From NCBI GenBank assembly GCA_902798975.1, contig CADBYT010000001.1:62001-126000 (forward strand): a stretch of DNA of 64,000 bases, read 5' to 3'. Below the pieces are notes generated by a model. The model did no database searches, was not told the origin of the DNA, and saw only the letters and a program-made list of their open reading frames with translations. A program made the translations under genes and the position numbers. The stretch comes from an uncultured Bacteroidia bacterium (GTDB taxonomy: Bacteria > Bacteroidota > Bacteroidia > Bacteroidales > UBA932). Shown here one piece after another: positions 1 through 8,488 of the stretch (position 1 is the stretch's first letter; each line of letters opens with the position of its first letter).

Positions 1-1688
1 CCTTCCCCCTGGGCGCACAATCGGAAACCGTCGTGATGTCGTCCGCCGAGACGTCCGCCGAAACCACGGAAGAAGGTGAAGTGCAAGCGCCGCCGAAGAA
101 AACTTTCCGCGAGCGCATGAACGAGTTGTTCGGAGGCAACAAGAAACAGATCCAGGAAGAGAACGAGGTGCTGCGCGGCGAACTGGATTCGCTGCAGCTC
201 CTGCTGGACCATTATCGCGGGCAGGCCGCCCTCGACGAGCAGGAAATCGCCGCCCTCGAGAAGGAAATGGAGGAGAACGGCTTCGAGTACACGACCGAGT
301 CCACCGACAGCCTGCTGCATCTCTGGTACAAGAATACGCTGATCAGCGACTTCGACGCCGTCAACGAGTACAACATGGACTCCGTCCGTTTCTCGTCGAA
401 CGTCTCCGATACCGAGATGATGCGCCGCCTGTCGGCCATGAATTCATTCATCACGCTGCCGTACAACGACATTGTCAAGAACTACATCATACTCTATTCC
501 GAGCGCATGCCCTCCAGAATGGGTCGTGTGCTGGGCCTGAGTACCTATTATTTCCCGATTTTCGAGGACATCCTGCTCCGCTACGGCCTGCCGCAGGAAC
601 TCAAGTACATGGCCATCATCGAATCGATGCTGAACCCGGTGGCGACGTCCGTCGCCGGCGCGCGCGGCATCTGGCAGTTCATGTATCAGACCGGCACCGG
701 CTATGGCCTGGAGATCAATTCCTTCGTGGATGAGCGTCTGGATGTGGAGAAGGCCGTGGATGCCGCCGCGCGCTATCTGCGCGACGCCTACCGCACCTTC
801 GGCGACTGGGCGCTGGCCATCAGTTCCTACAACTGCGGCGCCGGCAATGTATCCAAGGCCATCCGCCGTGCGGACGGCAAGCGCGATTTCTGGAGCATCT
901 ATCCCTACCTGCCCAAGGAGACGCGCGGCTACGTGCCCGCCTTCGTGGGCGCCATGTACGCCATGACTTATTACCGCGAATACGGCATCGTGCCGCAGAA
1001 GATGGGCATGCCGGCCCAGACGGATACCTTCATGATCCGCCGCAACCTGCATTTCGACCAGATCGAGGCCGTGGTGGGCGTGCCGAAGGAGGATCTGCAG
1101 AACCTGAACCCGCAGTATATCAACAATATCATCCCGGGCAACAGCCATCCCTATGTCCTGAAGCTCCCGTACACCTGGACGGCCAGCTTCCTGGAGGCCA
1201 ACCGCGATTCGCTCTATGCCTACAAGGCGGACTCCCTGCTCACCGGCAAGGTCCTGAAGGAACAGGGTTCCGGCAGCAAGTCCGGCGGCAAGTCGACCGG
1301 CAAATCCGGCAGCAGCAGCACGCAGCAGCGCATCGCCTACAAAGTCAAGAGCGGGGATTACCTGGGCAAGATCGCCTCGAAGTACGGCGTCACCATCAAC
1401 CAGATCAAGAGCTGGAACAACCTGAAATCCAACAGCATCCAGATTGGTCAGACGCTCTACATCTACAAGAACGGCGGTCCGACGATCTCGCAGGGGAGTA
1501 CGGGCGGCAGCTCCTCTTCGAACAGCAGCAAACCGAAGACGGTCATTTATACCGTCAAGTCCGGCGATTCGCTTTCCAAGATCGCCAGCAAGTACAAAGG
1601 CGTCAGCGTCGACGACATCAAGAAGGCCAACGGCCTGAAGTCCGACGCCATCCGCGCCGGCCAGAAGCTCACGATTCCGCAGAAATAG
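1..1688 (+). CDS. mltD: Membrane-bound lytic murein transglycosylase with two LysM domains (5' end outside window)
   Basis: This is a secreted or envelope enzyme that cleaves the MurNAc-GlcNAc bond of peptidoglycan. The frame is open to base 3 and reads FPLGAQSETVV before the first internal GTG (33) and ATG (36). That looks like the end of a signal peptide, so the true start lies upstream of the window. The GH23 transglycosylase domain spans about nt 580-960, with the catalytic Glu at 621-623 in IIESMLNP, the GARGIWQFM block and the SYNCGAGNV block. Two LysM peptidoglycan-binding repeats follow, at about nt 1335-1475 and 1545-1685, separated by Ser/Gly/Lys-rich linkers. The order SLT then LysM matches MltD. 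It ends in TAG before a long gene-free spacer. Confidence 0.93.
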   Translation, partial: FPLGAQSETVVMSSAETSAETTEEGEVQAPPKKTFRERMNELFGGNKKQIQEENEVLRGELDSLQLLLDHYRGQAALDEQEIAALEKEMEENGFEYTTESTDSLLHLWYKNTLISDFDAVNEYNMDSVRFSSNVSDTEMMRRLSAMNSFITLPYNDIVKNYIILYSERMPSRMGRVLGLSTYYFPIFEDILLRYGLPQELKYMAIIESMLNPVATSVAGARGIWQFMYQTGTGYGLEINSFVDERLDVEKAVDAAARYLRDAYRTFGDWALAISSYNCGAGNVSKAIRRADGKRDFWSIYPYLPKETRGYVPAFVGAMYAMTYYREYGIVPQKMGMPAQTDTFMIRRNLHFDQIEAVVGVPKEDLQNLNPQYINNIIPGNSHPYVLKLPYTWTASFLEANRDSLYAYKADSLLTGKVLKEQGSGSKSGGKSTGKSGSSSTQQRIAYKVKSGDYLGKIASKYGVTINQIKSWNNLKSNSIQIGQTLYIYKNGGPTISQGSTGGSSSSNSSKPKTVIYTVKSGDSLSKIASKYKGVSVDDIKKANGLKSDAIRAGQKLTIPQK

Positions 1689-1709
1689 TCTTCCCCGGCC
1701 CTTCCCTTT

Positions 1710-1773
1710 GTCATCCCCGGCTCCGACCGGGGATCTGCTTTCACCGTCATGGCCGACCTGATCGGCCATCTCC
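1710..1773. repeat. Two adjacent REP-like palindromes
   Basis: Palindromes at 1710-1736 and 1746-1773 share the frame GTCATnCC(G)...GG(n)ATCTCC, but their arm bases differ (CCCCGG/CCGGGG versus GGCCGA/TCGGCC). The arms change together, as expected if the fold rather than the sequence is kept. Related copies occur at 2387-2500, 10028-10057, 13488-13517 and 34504-34533. Confidence 0.75.
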
Positions 1774-2190
1774 TTCTCCGCCAGCCTTCCCTCGCGGACG
1801 GACGGAAATTATTTTTCGGGCAAGTTTGCCGAAAAACCAATTTCCGCTCCGCCCTCCACAACGCCCCCGCACGGCCGGCAAATCTCTGCCACCCGCCAGG
1901 ATTTCCCGGCAAAACCTGCCCAGTCCCCTCAAATAATAGGGGACCGGCCAGAAAATACGGCCTATTTCTGCCCGAAAAAGGCATATTTGCTCCTGGTGAA
2001 GCGGTTGCCGGGAGCGGAGAAGGGCCTCTGCGCTCCCGGAGAACGAGAATTAAGCTTTCCAGGAGCACCAGACCCCCATTTTGCTCCCGGATCATTTCAG
2101 TTTGGTTTTGTTTCGCCAGGGCCAAAGGGCCTCGACAGAGAGCATGGTCCTGGCGACAAAGTGGCCCTTGACAGCCAGGTCTTTGAAGGG
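1774..2190. other. Gene-free spacer with scattered small hairpins
   Basis: No supported gene lies here; open frames mostly run through palindromes and have no recognisable family. Visible inverted repeats include GTCCCCT/AGGGGAC (1923-1929 with 1938-1944) and CCGGGAGCG/CGCTCCCGG (2008-2016 with 2031-2039). GCTCCTGG at about 1989 can also pair with CCGGGAGC just downstream, so alternative folds compete. Confidence 0.5.
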
Positions 2191-2320
2191 CGTGTCCACC
2201 CCCGGACACGGGTAGGGGGAGGGGCCCGTCGGATACAAGTTCTTTTCAAAGGAGGAAGACGCAAGCTCGCTTGCAGACTTCCGACTGAGAAAAGGACGTA
2301 GTAGACGATGGGAGGGGCCG
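2191..2320. repeat. Nested long hairpin with a GGGGAGGGGCCC collar
   Basis: A small hairpin CGTGTCC/GGACACG (2191-2197 with 2204-2210) is followed by GGGGGAGGGGCCC. A nested stem comes next: GTTCTTTTC (2239-2247) with GAAAAGGAC (2289-2297), GGAAG (2254-2258) with CTTCC (2278-2282), and GCAAG (2261-2265) with CTTGC (2270-2274) around a CTCG loop. It is closed by GGGAGGGGCC (2310-2319). The collar resembles the core of the hairpin elements at 23356 and 33989, but the relationship is weaker. Function unknown. Confidence 0.5.
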
Positions 2321-2386
2321 GAATGCAGGACGACGAAGGCGGCCGAATGAAGTCCCTCCAGAGACAGTCCCTGCCGCGCCTGGCGA

Positions 2387-2500
2387 GAGATGCCCGGTCG
2401 CGGCCGGGCATGACAGGTGGAAGGAGATCCCCGATCAGGTCGGGGATGACAGGAGATGGCCGATCAGGTCGGCCATGACCGGGGACGGGTCGGGGATGGC
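2387..2500. repeat. Cluster of three REP-like palindromes plus a partial fourth
   Basis: Palindromes at 2387-2415, 2423-2451 and 2452-2480, with a partial copy at about 2480-2500, are arranged head to tail next to the 3' end of rarA. Each has the form GAGAT-nCC(G/C)-GTC-...-GG-nATGACA. The copies differ in arm bases, with matching changes on the other side. Confidence 0.75.
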
Positions 2501-2510
2501 CAGGGAAAGG

Positions 2511-3815
2511 TTATTTCTTGTAGTACTTCGGCCAGCAGGATTCCAGGTAGGATTTGAGGCGGTCCTCCTGGGGGTTGGGCTGGGGTTCGTAGAAGACCGT
2601 GCCGGAGAGCTTGTCGGGCAGGAATTCCAGATCTGTGAAGTGGCCGGGGAAGTCGTGGGCGTACTTGTAGCCGTCGGCATAGCCCAGATCCTCCATCAAT
2701 TTCGTGGGCGCATTGCGCAGGTAAAGCGGAACGGCCGCGGTCTGGTCTGATTTCGCTGATGCAAGCGCTTTATCTATAGCAAGATAAGCGGAGTTACTTT
2801 TAGGAGAACTTGCGATGTAGACAGCGCATTCGCTCAGCGGAATCCGCGCCTCCGGCATGCCAATGGAGTGCACGATGCGGAAAGTGGCGTCCGCGAGCAG
2901 CAGCGCGTTGGGATTCGCCAGGCCGATATCCTCGGCAGCCAGGACACAGAGCCGCCTGGCAATGAAAAGAGGATCCTCGCCGCCGTCCAGCATACGCGCC
3001 ATCCAATACACGGCTGCATTGGGATCAGACCCGCGCACGCTCTTGATAAAAGCGGAAATGATATCGTAGTGCATCTCGCCGCCCTTGTCGTAGATGGCCA
3101 CGTTCTCCTGCAGGCAGGTCGTAACCGTCCGGTTGTCAATCAGGATGGGATCCACCTTTCCGACCTGTGAATCCACCACAATCTCCAGGATATTCAGCAA
3201 CTTACGCGCATCACCGCCGCTATGGCGGAACAGCGCCTCGGTCTCCCGGACCTCGATATTCCGCTCCTTGAGCACCTCGTCCTCACGTAGCGCCCGGTCC
3301 AGCAGCTGCTGCAGATCGTCAACTTCCAGCGACTTGAGCACGAAAACCTGACAGCGCGAGAGCAGGGGAGTAATCACCTCGAAGGAGGGATTCTCGGTCG
3401 TGGCGCCGATCAGGACGATGGTGCCGGCTTCGACGGCGCCGAGCAGCGCATCCTGCTGCGCCTTGTTGAAACGGTGGATCTCGTCGATGAACAAAATCGG
3501 CGCGGCGGCGGAAGAAAAGAGCGACTTCGATTTGGCCGCATCGATCACTTCCCGCACCTCCTTGACGCCGGAGCTGACAGCCGAAAGCGTATAGAATTCC
3601 CGGTCCAAAGTGCCGGCGATAATCCGGGCGAGGGTAGTCTTTCCGACCCCCGGAGGACCCCATAAAATGAAGGAAGAAAGCGCGCCCGAATCCATCATGT
3701 TCCGCAGGATGCAACCGGGGCCCACCAAGTGCCTCTGACCGACGTATTCGGACAGATTTTTGGGCCTCATTCGCTCCGGAAGGGGCGGTAACATTTTTGT
3801 TATAGATTCGAACAT
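2511..3815 (-). CDS. rarA: Replication-associated recombination protein A (AAA+ ATPase)
   Basis: A RarA/MgsA-family ATPase of 434 aa, related to clamp-loader and RuvB helicase-loader ATPases, which acts at stalled replication forks. Walker A GPPGVGKT is at residues 53-60 and Walker [10 protein letters not shown] at about 108-116, followed by sensor motifs ([10 protein letters not shown]) and the C-terminal MgsA tetramerisation region ([16 protein letters not shown]). Two start codons sit in the same context, AACAAAAATG, at 3815 and 3794; the upstream one is used here, but starting at [11 protein letters not shown] is equally possible. The GNAT gene upstream ends 14 nt away, so the two are probably co-transcribed. 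Confidence 0.95.
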   Translation of the reverse strand: MFESITKMLPPLPERMRPKNLSEYVGQRHLVGPGCILRNMMDSGALSSFILWGPPGVGKTTLARIIAGTLDREFYTLSAVSSGVKEVREVIDAAKSKSLFSSAAAPILFIDEIHRFNKAQQDALLGAVEAGTIVLIGATTENPSFEVITPLLSRCQVFVLKSLEVDDLQQLLDRALREDEVLKERNIEVRETEALFRHSGGDARKLLNILEIVVDSQVGKVDPILIDNRTVTTCLQENVAIYDKGGEMHYDIISAFIKSVRGSDPNAAVYWMARMLDGGEDPLFIARRLCVLAAEDIGLANPNALLLADATFRIVHSIGMPEARIPLSECAVYIASSPKSNSAYLAIDKALASAKSDQTAAVPLYLRNAPTKLMEDLGYADGYKYAHDFPGHFTDLEFLPDKLSGTVFYEPQPNPQEDRLKSYLESCWPKYYKK

Positions 3816-3829
3816 TTTTGTTCTATGCT

Positions 3830-4966
3830 CTAATATTCAAGCTTTTTGATATAAGAGCGCCGACGCTTGTTCTGAACATGCTCAAAATCGCGGAATTGGG
3901 CCGACATCTTGGTATTTGTCTCCAAAATCGCGTTGGATTCGGTCCATTTTATGCCCGCTTCGTTGTATTTTCGGAACATATCCATGAACATCAGCGCGGT
4001 CACACCGCTGTTCTGATACTCGGGCAAAACGCCGATCAGCAGGAGCTCGGCACCACCCTCCCGTTTGATGAACATCGACTTGGCAAGATGCCACCAGCCG
4101 AAGGGGAAGAGCTTGCCGCGGGACTTCTGGAGCGCCTTGGTAAGCGAGGGCATCGTGATGCCGAAAGCGATCAGCTCGTCGTTCTCATTTTCCACCATCG
4201 TAACAAAGCGGAGATCCAGCACGCTGAGGTAGAAATCCAGGTATTTCTTGGCCATGTGGTCCGGCAGGACGGTGAAATTGTAGAGATCCTTGTAGCAGGT
4301 ATTGATGCAGCGGAATATCGTTTCGCCGTAATGGTGCTCCTTGACGTATTTACGCGTCAGCGCGCGCATGTGAACGTTCGCGCGCTTCTTAATGATTTCC
4401 TCCAGGCGAGGCCACCTTTCTGGCATAACCTCAGGCACTTGCACTACGTACTCCAGCCAGTCTGCATCCTTCTCGAAGCCCATTTCCGCGAGGTAATCGT
4501 TGTAGTAGGGATGGTTGTAGATCAGCGGCATGGTGCCAACCTGGTCGAAACCCTCGACGAGCATGCCTTCCGGATCGAAATCCGTGAATCCGAGCGGGCC
4601 CACGACGGATTCCATGCCGTATTTGCGGCCGAACTCATATACTTTCTCCATCAGGGCCTTCGCCACTTCCGGATCCTCGACGAAGTCGTACCAGCCGAAA
4701 CGGACCTGCTTGTGGTTCCATTGGGCATTGGCCTTCTTGTTGACGATGGCAGCCACGCGGCCGACCAGTTCGCCGTCCTTGTAGGCCAGATACAGCTCCG
4801 AATCGCAGAATTCCTGCGCCGCACCCTTTTTCTGGTCCAGCGTGTCCATCTGGTCGAATACGAGGGGCGGTACGTAATACGGATTATGGCGATAGAGTTT
4901 CTCCGGGAAATTGACGAACTTTCTGAGCTCGGAACGTGTCAGAACGGGCTTAATTTCTACTGACAT
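3830..4966 (-). CDS. GNAT-fold N-acetyltransferase-like protein (YghO-like)
   Basis: A 378-aa cytoplasmic protein of a family common in Bacteroidota and resembling E. coli YghO. The N-terminal PxLxxxxLRKFVNFPEKLYR segment and the C-terminal half with LLLIGVLPEYQNSGVTALMF look like a GNAT acetyl-CoA-binding core (the Q/RxxGxxA-type loop is degenerate as QNSGVTAL). The substrate is unknown. It lies directly upstream of rarA. A -7-like element TATCTTCG, one mismatch from TAnnTTTG, lies at about 5000-5007 on the minus strand, about 33 nt before the ATG. Confidence 0.75.
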   Translation of the reverse strand: MSVEIKPVLTRSELRKFVNFPEKLYRHNPYYVPPLVFDQMDTLDQKKGAAQEFCDSELYLAYKDGELVGRVAAIVNKKANAQWNHKQVRFGWYDFVEDPEVAKALMEKVYEFGRKYGMESVVGPLGFTDFDPEGMLVEGFDQVGTMPLIYNHPYYNDYLAEMGFEKDADWLEYVVQVPEVMPERWPRLEEIIKKRANVHMRALTRKYVKEHHYGETIFRCINTCYKDLYNFTVLPDHMAKKYLDFYLSVLDLRFVTMVENENDELIAFGITMPSLTKALQKSRGKLFPFGWWHLAKSMFIKREGGAELLLIGVLPEYQNSGVTALMFMDMFRKYNEAGIKWTESNAILETNTKMSAQFRDFEHVQNKRRRSYIKKLEY

Positions 4967-5049
4967 GAGGATAGGTATTTAGTGTGTTTATTACTGCGAA
5001 GATAGCATTTTCGTAGGAAAAAATCAAAGATTTACCTATATTCGTATCC

Positions 5050-5625
5050 GTGCGCAGGCTGCTCCATATCACGCTACTAACCACGCTGCTGCTGACCCTG
5101 AATACGGCAGTGCGCGCCCAGCAGTGGCGTGCCGGCCTGCTTCAGTCGCCCAAAGGGGCGGGAGTCACCCTCTCGTTGGACAGCCGGTATCGTCCCGAGA
5201 CCAACATATTTACTGTACGGACAGACTTTTACGGCTTTCTGTCCGGCCGTACCAACCGGATCGGAGCCGTCTTCACCTATACCCACGACTACCTGTTTTT
5301 CCTGGCGGACGGGCCGGACTATTCCATCGACCTGCACCTTGGTGCCGGTGGATCGGTCGGCTACGCCTACGATTACGAGAAAGGCTTTTTCAGCTCCTTT
5401 GAGCGGGAGCTCGACCATACGGCCGGGGGGGTGGTCGCCCTGGCCGGCAACGTCGGCGTGCGCATCGACTTCCGCCGGCGCCTCAGCCTGGACCTCAGTT
5501 TCTGCCTGGAACCCGGCATCCACATGCGCACGGACCCGGGAACGGGCGCCCTGCTGCTTACTTTCTACAAAAACGGAATCTACCGGGGCTATTACCCGCA
5601 CCTGAACCTGCTATACCGCTTCTGA
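5050..5625 (+). CDS. Small outer-membrane beta-barrel protein, unknown function
   Basis: A 191-aa protein starting at GTG, with a signal peptide (MRRLLHITLLTTLLLTLNTA, cleavage near RAQ). The mature part is rich in alternating aromatic strands and ends in NLLYRF, a terminal Phe typical of outer-membrane barrels. No family recognised. Its stop overlaps the next gene by one base (TGATG), so the pair is translationally coupled. TATATTCG, one mismatch from the -7 consensus, lies at about 5037-5044, only 5 nt from the start. Confidence 0.7.
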   Translation: MRRLLHITLLTTLLLTLNTAVRAQQWRAGLLQSPKGAGVTLSLDSRYRPETNIFTVRTDFYGFLSGRTNRIGAVFTYTHDYLFFLADGPDYSIDLHLGAGGSVGYAYDYEKGFFSSFERELDHTAGGVVALAGNVGVRIDFRRRLSLDLSFCLEPGIHMRTDPGTGALLLTFYKNGIYRGYYPHLNLLYRF

Positions 5626-6260
5626 TGAAAACCCGGAGATTGTTGACATATCTGGGATTATTCCTGCTTGTATCCCAGGCCGCTGCCGGACGGACGCCTC
5701 CGTACGGCAACTTCCTCGAGCATTTCACCATGGGCGTGGAATGGGGCTATACGCAAGGCTTCTACCAAAGCCGCAACTACAACTATATCAGCGAGGAAGG
5801 CTACCGCATCTTCGAGGAGAACCGCCGGTTCCAGGCGATTGCCAACGCCCAGGTGCTGGCCCATTTCGGCTACCGGATCAACGACAAGATGAATCTAGCC
5901 GTCTACGGCGGCTACATGGGAATGGGGAAGGACAACCGGCTCCTGCCAGTCATGCTGCGTGTGAGCTTCTTCCCGTTTACTGACGTCGAAGACGGCATGT
6001 TTGTCTACGCGCAGGGCGGCGTGGCCTGGCACATCCACTCCACGGCCGGCAACATGGCCGCTTTGGCCGCCCTCGGCGGGGGATACCGTTTCCGGCTCAG
6101 TCTCTACACGAATCTGGACCTGCTCCTCGGGGTCAAATACCTCCGCGACCATCCCTCCATTCCGAATCCGGAGGGCCCCGGAAACGTGCCAGAGCACAAC
6201 ATCCGCATGAATAATGCAGGATATTGTGCCCTGGATGTATCGATTGCGATCAGCTTCTAG
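5625..6260 (+). CDS. Small outer-membrane beta-barrel protein, unknown function
   Basis: A 211-aa protein with an N-terminal signal peptide (LLTYLGLFLLVSQAAAG) and repeated amphipathic strands, ending in ALDVSIAISF with a C-terminal Phe as in barrel proteins. It is coupled to the preceding barrel gene by TGATG. Its TAG stop overlaps the stop of the convergent cysteate synthase gene by four bases (CTAG serves both strands). It is probably a partner of the upstream barrel; function not recognised. Confidence 0.7.
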   Translation: MKTRRLLTYLGLFLLVSQAAAGRTPPYGNFLEHFTMGVEWGYTQGFYQSRNYNYISEEGYRIFEENRRFQAIANAQVLAHFGYRINDKMNLAVYGGYMGMGKDNRLLPVMLRVSFFPFTDVEDGMFVYAQGGVAWHIHSTAGNMAALAALGGGYRFRLSLYTNLDLLLGVKYLRDHPSIPNPEGPGNVPEHNIRMNNAGYCALDVSIAISF

Positions 6261-7540
6261 AACAGCTTGTCGACAGCCGCAATGATTTCTTCTTCCGGCA
6301 GAGAAGGGTCCAGCACGAGGTCCGGGTTCTTCAAGATATAGCCCTTGGCCATCGAGCCGAGGACGCCGCCGCCCGTGCAGTTGAGCATAATGCACTCGTC
6401 CTTCTTGACGATGCCGTCCTGGACGGCCTTCGCCAGGGCAGCCACCGCCGCGCAGGGAGCGGGCAGCAGGTCGTAGCCTTCCAGGTTGCGGAACTGGAGC
6501 AGCCAGTACATGATGTCGTCGTTGGAGCAGGCGAAGGTGTCTCCGCCGCTCGCGCGAAGCACGTCAAACACGCCGCCGGCAAGGCTGTAGGGCGGTTTCC
6601 GGTTGGCCAGCACCTTCGCGAGGATAACTTCCGCGCTGCGGCGGCCTTCCTCGGGATCAAGGGCGACCAGCTCGCGCGACTGCGCCTTCCAGGAGTCGTG
6701 AATCAGCGTGAAGGGGCGGTTCTGCGCCATATACACGCGCATCTTGTTCTCTCCGTAATGGCCGTCGGCCGCCAGGCGCTCCGCATTCTCCCAGGCCGCA
6801 ATGGCGCCGGTGCCGGAACCGACCGCCTGGAAATAGGCGTCCGGGATGCGTCCGACCTTCTCCACGAAGCTCAGCAAGGTCGTGCCCATGCCGTCGCGGC
6901 GTGCCACGTTCTTGGCGCCGCCTTCGAGGAAATAGCGGGGGTTCTTCGCCAGTTTCTCGCCCAGCGCGATGGCATCATAGTAATCGCAGCCGTGGGGGAC
7001 AGCCACCAGCTTGACGCAGCGGTTCAGTTTCTTATGGAACCAGAGGTCATGCAGGTTGTCGGCAGGGACGCAGATAACCACAGGAATTTCGTTGTCCGAG
7101 CACACCTGCGCGAAGGCGCGGGCGGTGTTGCCGGCCGACTGGACCACCAACACGCGCTCCTCTTTCTTGTCCATGCGCGCGCATACGCTGAAGGCTTCCG
7201 TCTCCTTGAAGGAGCAGGTCTCCATCTTGGCACCAATCTTGGGGTTCCAACCGGAGAAGGTGATATACAAATTACTCAGTCCCAGGTGTTTGGCCAAGCC
7301 TTTGGACTTGTAGGTCACCGGCGCGCAGGAGTGTTTGAGGGTACGCTTGATGGGCATCCAGTCCGCGTAGCGGTACAGGCCCTTGAGGTCGGTGCGGGGC
7401 ATGAACACGCGCTTCTCATAGACGGCACGCACCAGCGAAGGCGCGTCGCCCTGCGGATCGGAGAGATCCCAACCACGATCGTCGAAGACACGGCCCGTGG
7501 CCACGTTCATCAATTGATACTGGGTAGCTTGGAATTTCAT
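6257..7540 (-). CDS. Cysteate synthase (PLP-dependent, threonine-synthase fold)
   Basis: A 427-aa fold-type II PLP enzyme predicted to make L-cysteate from O-phosphoserine and sulfite. The core closely follows the archaeal (Methanosarcina) cysteate synthase pattern: PVTYKSKGLAKHLGLSNLY, then the PLP lysine K112 in METCSFKETEA, SAGNTARAFA at about 135-144, EGGAKNVARRDGMGT at about 206-220, and the phosphate loop GSGTGA at 241-246. These differ from ordinary threonine synthase (SFKDR). In Bacteroidota, cysteate feeds sulfonolipid (capnine) synthesis rather than coenzyme M; that role is inferred. It is the last gene of the rlmD-antiporter operon, 12 nt after the antiporter. Confidence 0.85.
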   Translation of the reverse strand: MKFQATQYQLMNVATGRVFDDRGWDLSDPQGDAPSLVRAVYEKRVFMPRTDLKGLYRYADWMPIKRTLKHSCAPVTYKSKGLAKHLGLSNLYITFSGWNPKIGAKMETCSFKETEAFSVCARMDKKEERVLVVQSAGNTARAFAQVCSDNEIPVVICVPADNLHDLWFHKKLNRCVKLVAVPHGCDYYDAIALGEKLAKNPRYFLEGGAKNVARRDGMGTTLLSFVEKVGRIPDAYFQAVGSGTGAIAAWENAERLAADGHYGENKMRVYMAQNRPFTLIHDSWKAQSRELVALDPEEGRRSAEVILAKVLANRKPPYSLAGGVFDVLRASGGDTFACSNDDIMYWLLQFRNLEGYDLLPAPCAAVAALAKAVQDGIVKKDECIMLNCTGGGVLGSMAKGYILKNPDLVLDPSLPEEEIIAAVDKLF

Positions 7541-7552
7541 ATTCAGTGTTAT

Positions 7553-8488
7553 TCATTGTTTCACGAAGAGCCAGCCGTAGTAGCCGAAGAACAGCAGAAG
7601 CATCAGGATGGCTTCCCAGCGGTCGATGCGGTCCCGCCGGCCGGTATAGGTCCAGAGCCAGATCAGCACGGCGCTCAACACCATGACGCCCAGGTCGACC
7701 CAGCTCAGGGCGAGGGTCGAGAGGGGTGTCACCACGGCGGAGGTACCGAGGATCAGCAGAATATTGAACACATTGGAACCCAGGACATTTCCCAGGGCCA
7801 GCTGGTCTTTCTTCTTGGCCGCGGCCACGATGCAGGTGGCGAGTTCCGGGAAGGAGGTGCCGCCTGCCAGCAGCGTGATCGCGATGAATTTGTCGGACAC
7901 GCCCACGGCGCGGGCAATGGTGGTCGCACTATTCACGAAGAAGCGGCCGCCGAAGATCAGGCCGGCCAGGCCGGCCAGCACCAACAGGATGGCCAGCCAG
8001 AGCGACTTGACCTTTTCTTCCGCGCCCGTCTCTTCCGCGCCCTTGTCGGACTTGAAGCAGTAGACCATATAGGCCACGAAGATGAGCAGGTAAGCGATTC
8101 CTTCGACACGGGTGATGCTATGTCCCGTCAGGGAGAATGAAGCGAAGAGGAAGGTGACCAGGAGCGCGATGGGGATGTCGCGGCGGCTATTGGACCGGGT
8201 CACGGCCACCGGAGCGATGGCGGCGGTCAGGCCCAGGATAAGCAGGGTGTTGAAGATGTTGGAACCCACCACGTTGCCTACGGAAATGTCGGCATTGCCC
8301 TGCAGAGCGCCGGTCAGGCTCACGACCAGTTCCGGGCAGCTGGTGCCGAAACCCACGATCGTGAGGCCAATCACAAATTCGCTGATGCCTGCCTTGCGGG
8401 CGATGGCGGACGCGCCGTCCACCAGCCAGTCCGCGCCGAAGACGATCAGCGCGAGCCCCACCAACAGCAATACAATATTCAGTATCAT
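7553..8488 (-). CDS. yrbG: Calcium/sodium antiporter, CaCA family
   Basis: A 311-aa inner-membrane exchanger with about ten membrane segments and the two inverted alpha repeats that form the ion-binding site: FGTSCPELVVSL with GNVVGSNIFNTLLILG in the first half, and GGTSFPELATCI with GNVLGSNVFNILLILG in the second. This is the YrbG arrangement, and no large regulatory loop is present. Its start overlaps the end of rlmD by four bases (ATGA), so the two are coupled. Confidence 0.93.
   Translation of the reverse strand: MILNIVLLLVGLALIVFGADWLVDGASAIARKAGISEFVIGLTIVGFGTSCPELVVSLTGALQGNADISVGNVVGSNIFNTLLILGLTAAIAPVAVTRSNSRRDIPIALLVTFLFASFSLTGHSITRVEGIAYLLIFVAYMVYCFKSDKGAEETGAEEKVKSLWLAILLVLAGLAGLIFGGRFFVNSATTIARAVGVSDKFIAITLLAGGTSFPELATCIVAAAKKKDQLALGNVLGSNVFNILLILGTSAVVTPLSTLALSWVDLGVMVLSAVLIWLWTYTGRRDRIDRWEAILMLLLFFGYYGWLFVKQ

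Noticed and set aside
1749-2171. 140-codon plus-strand open frame after the transglycosylase gene
   Set aside because: It begins inside a REP palindrome and reads through several hairpins; composition is not protein-like.
6224-8140. Long open frame (638 codons) on the plus strand opposite the cysteate synthase and antiporter genes
   Set aside because: It is a mirror of two well-supported minus-strand genes in GC-rich DNA; the translation has no family features and is rich in His/Arg/Gly as expected for an antisense frame.
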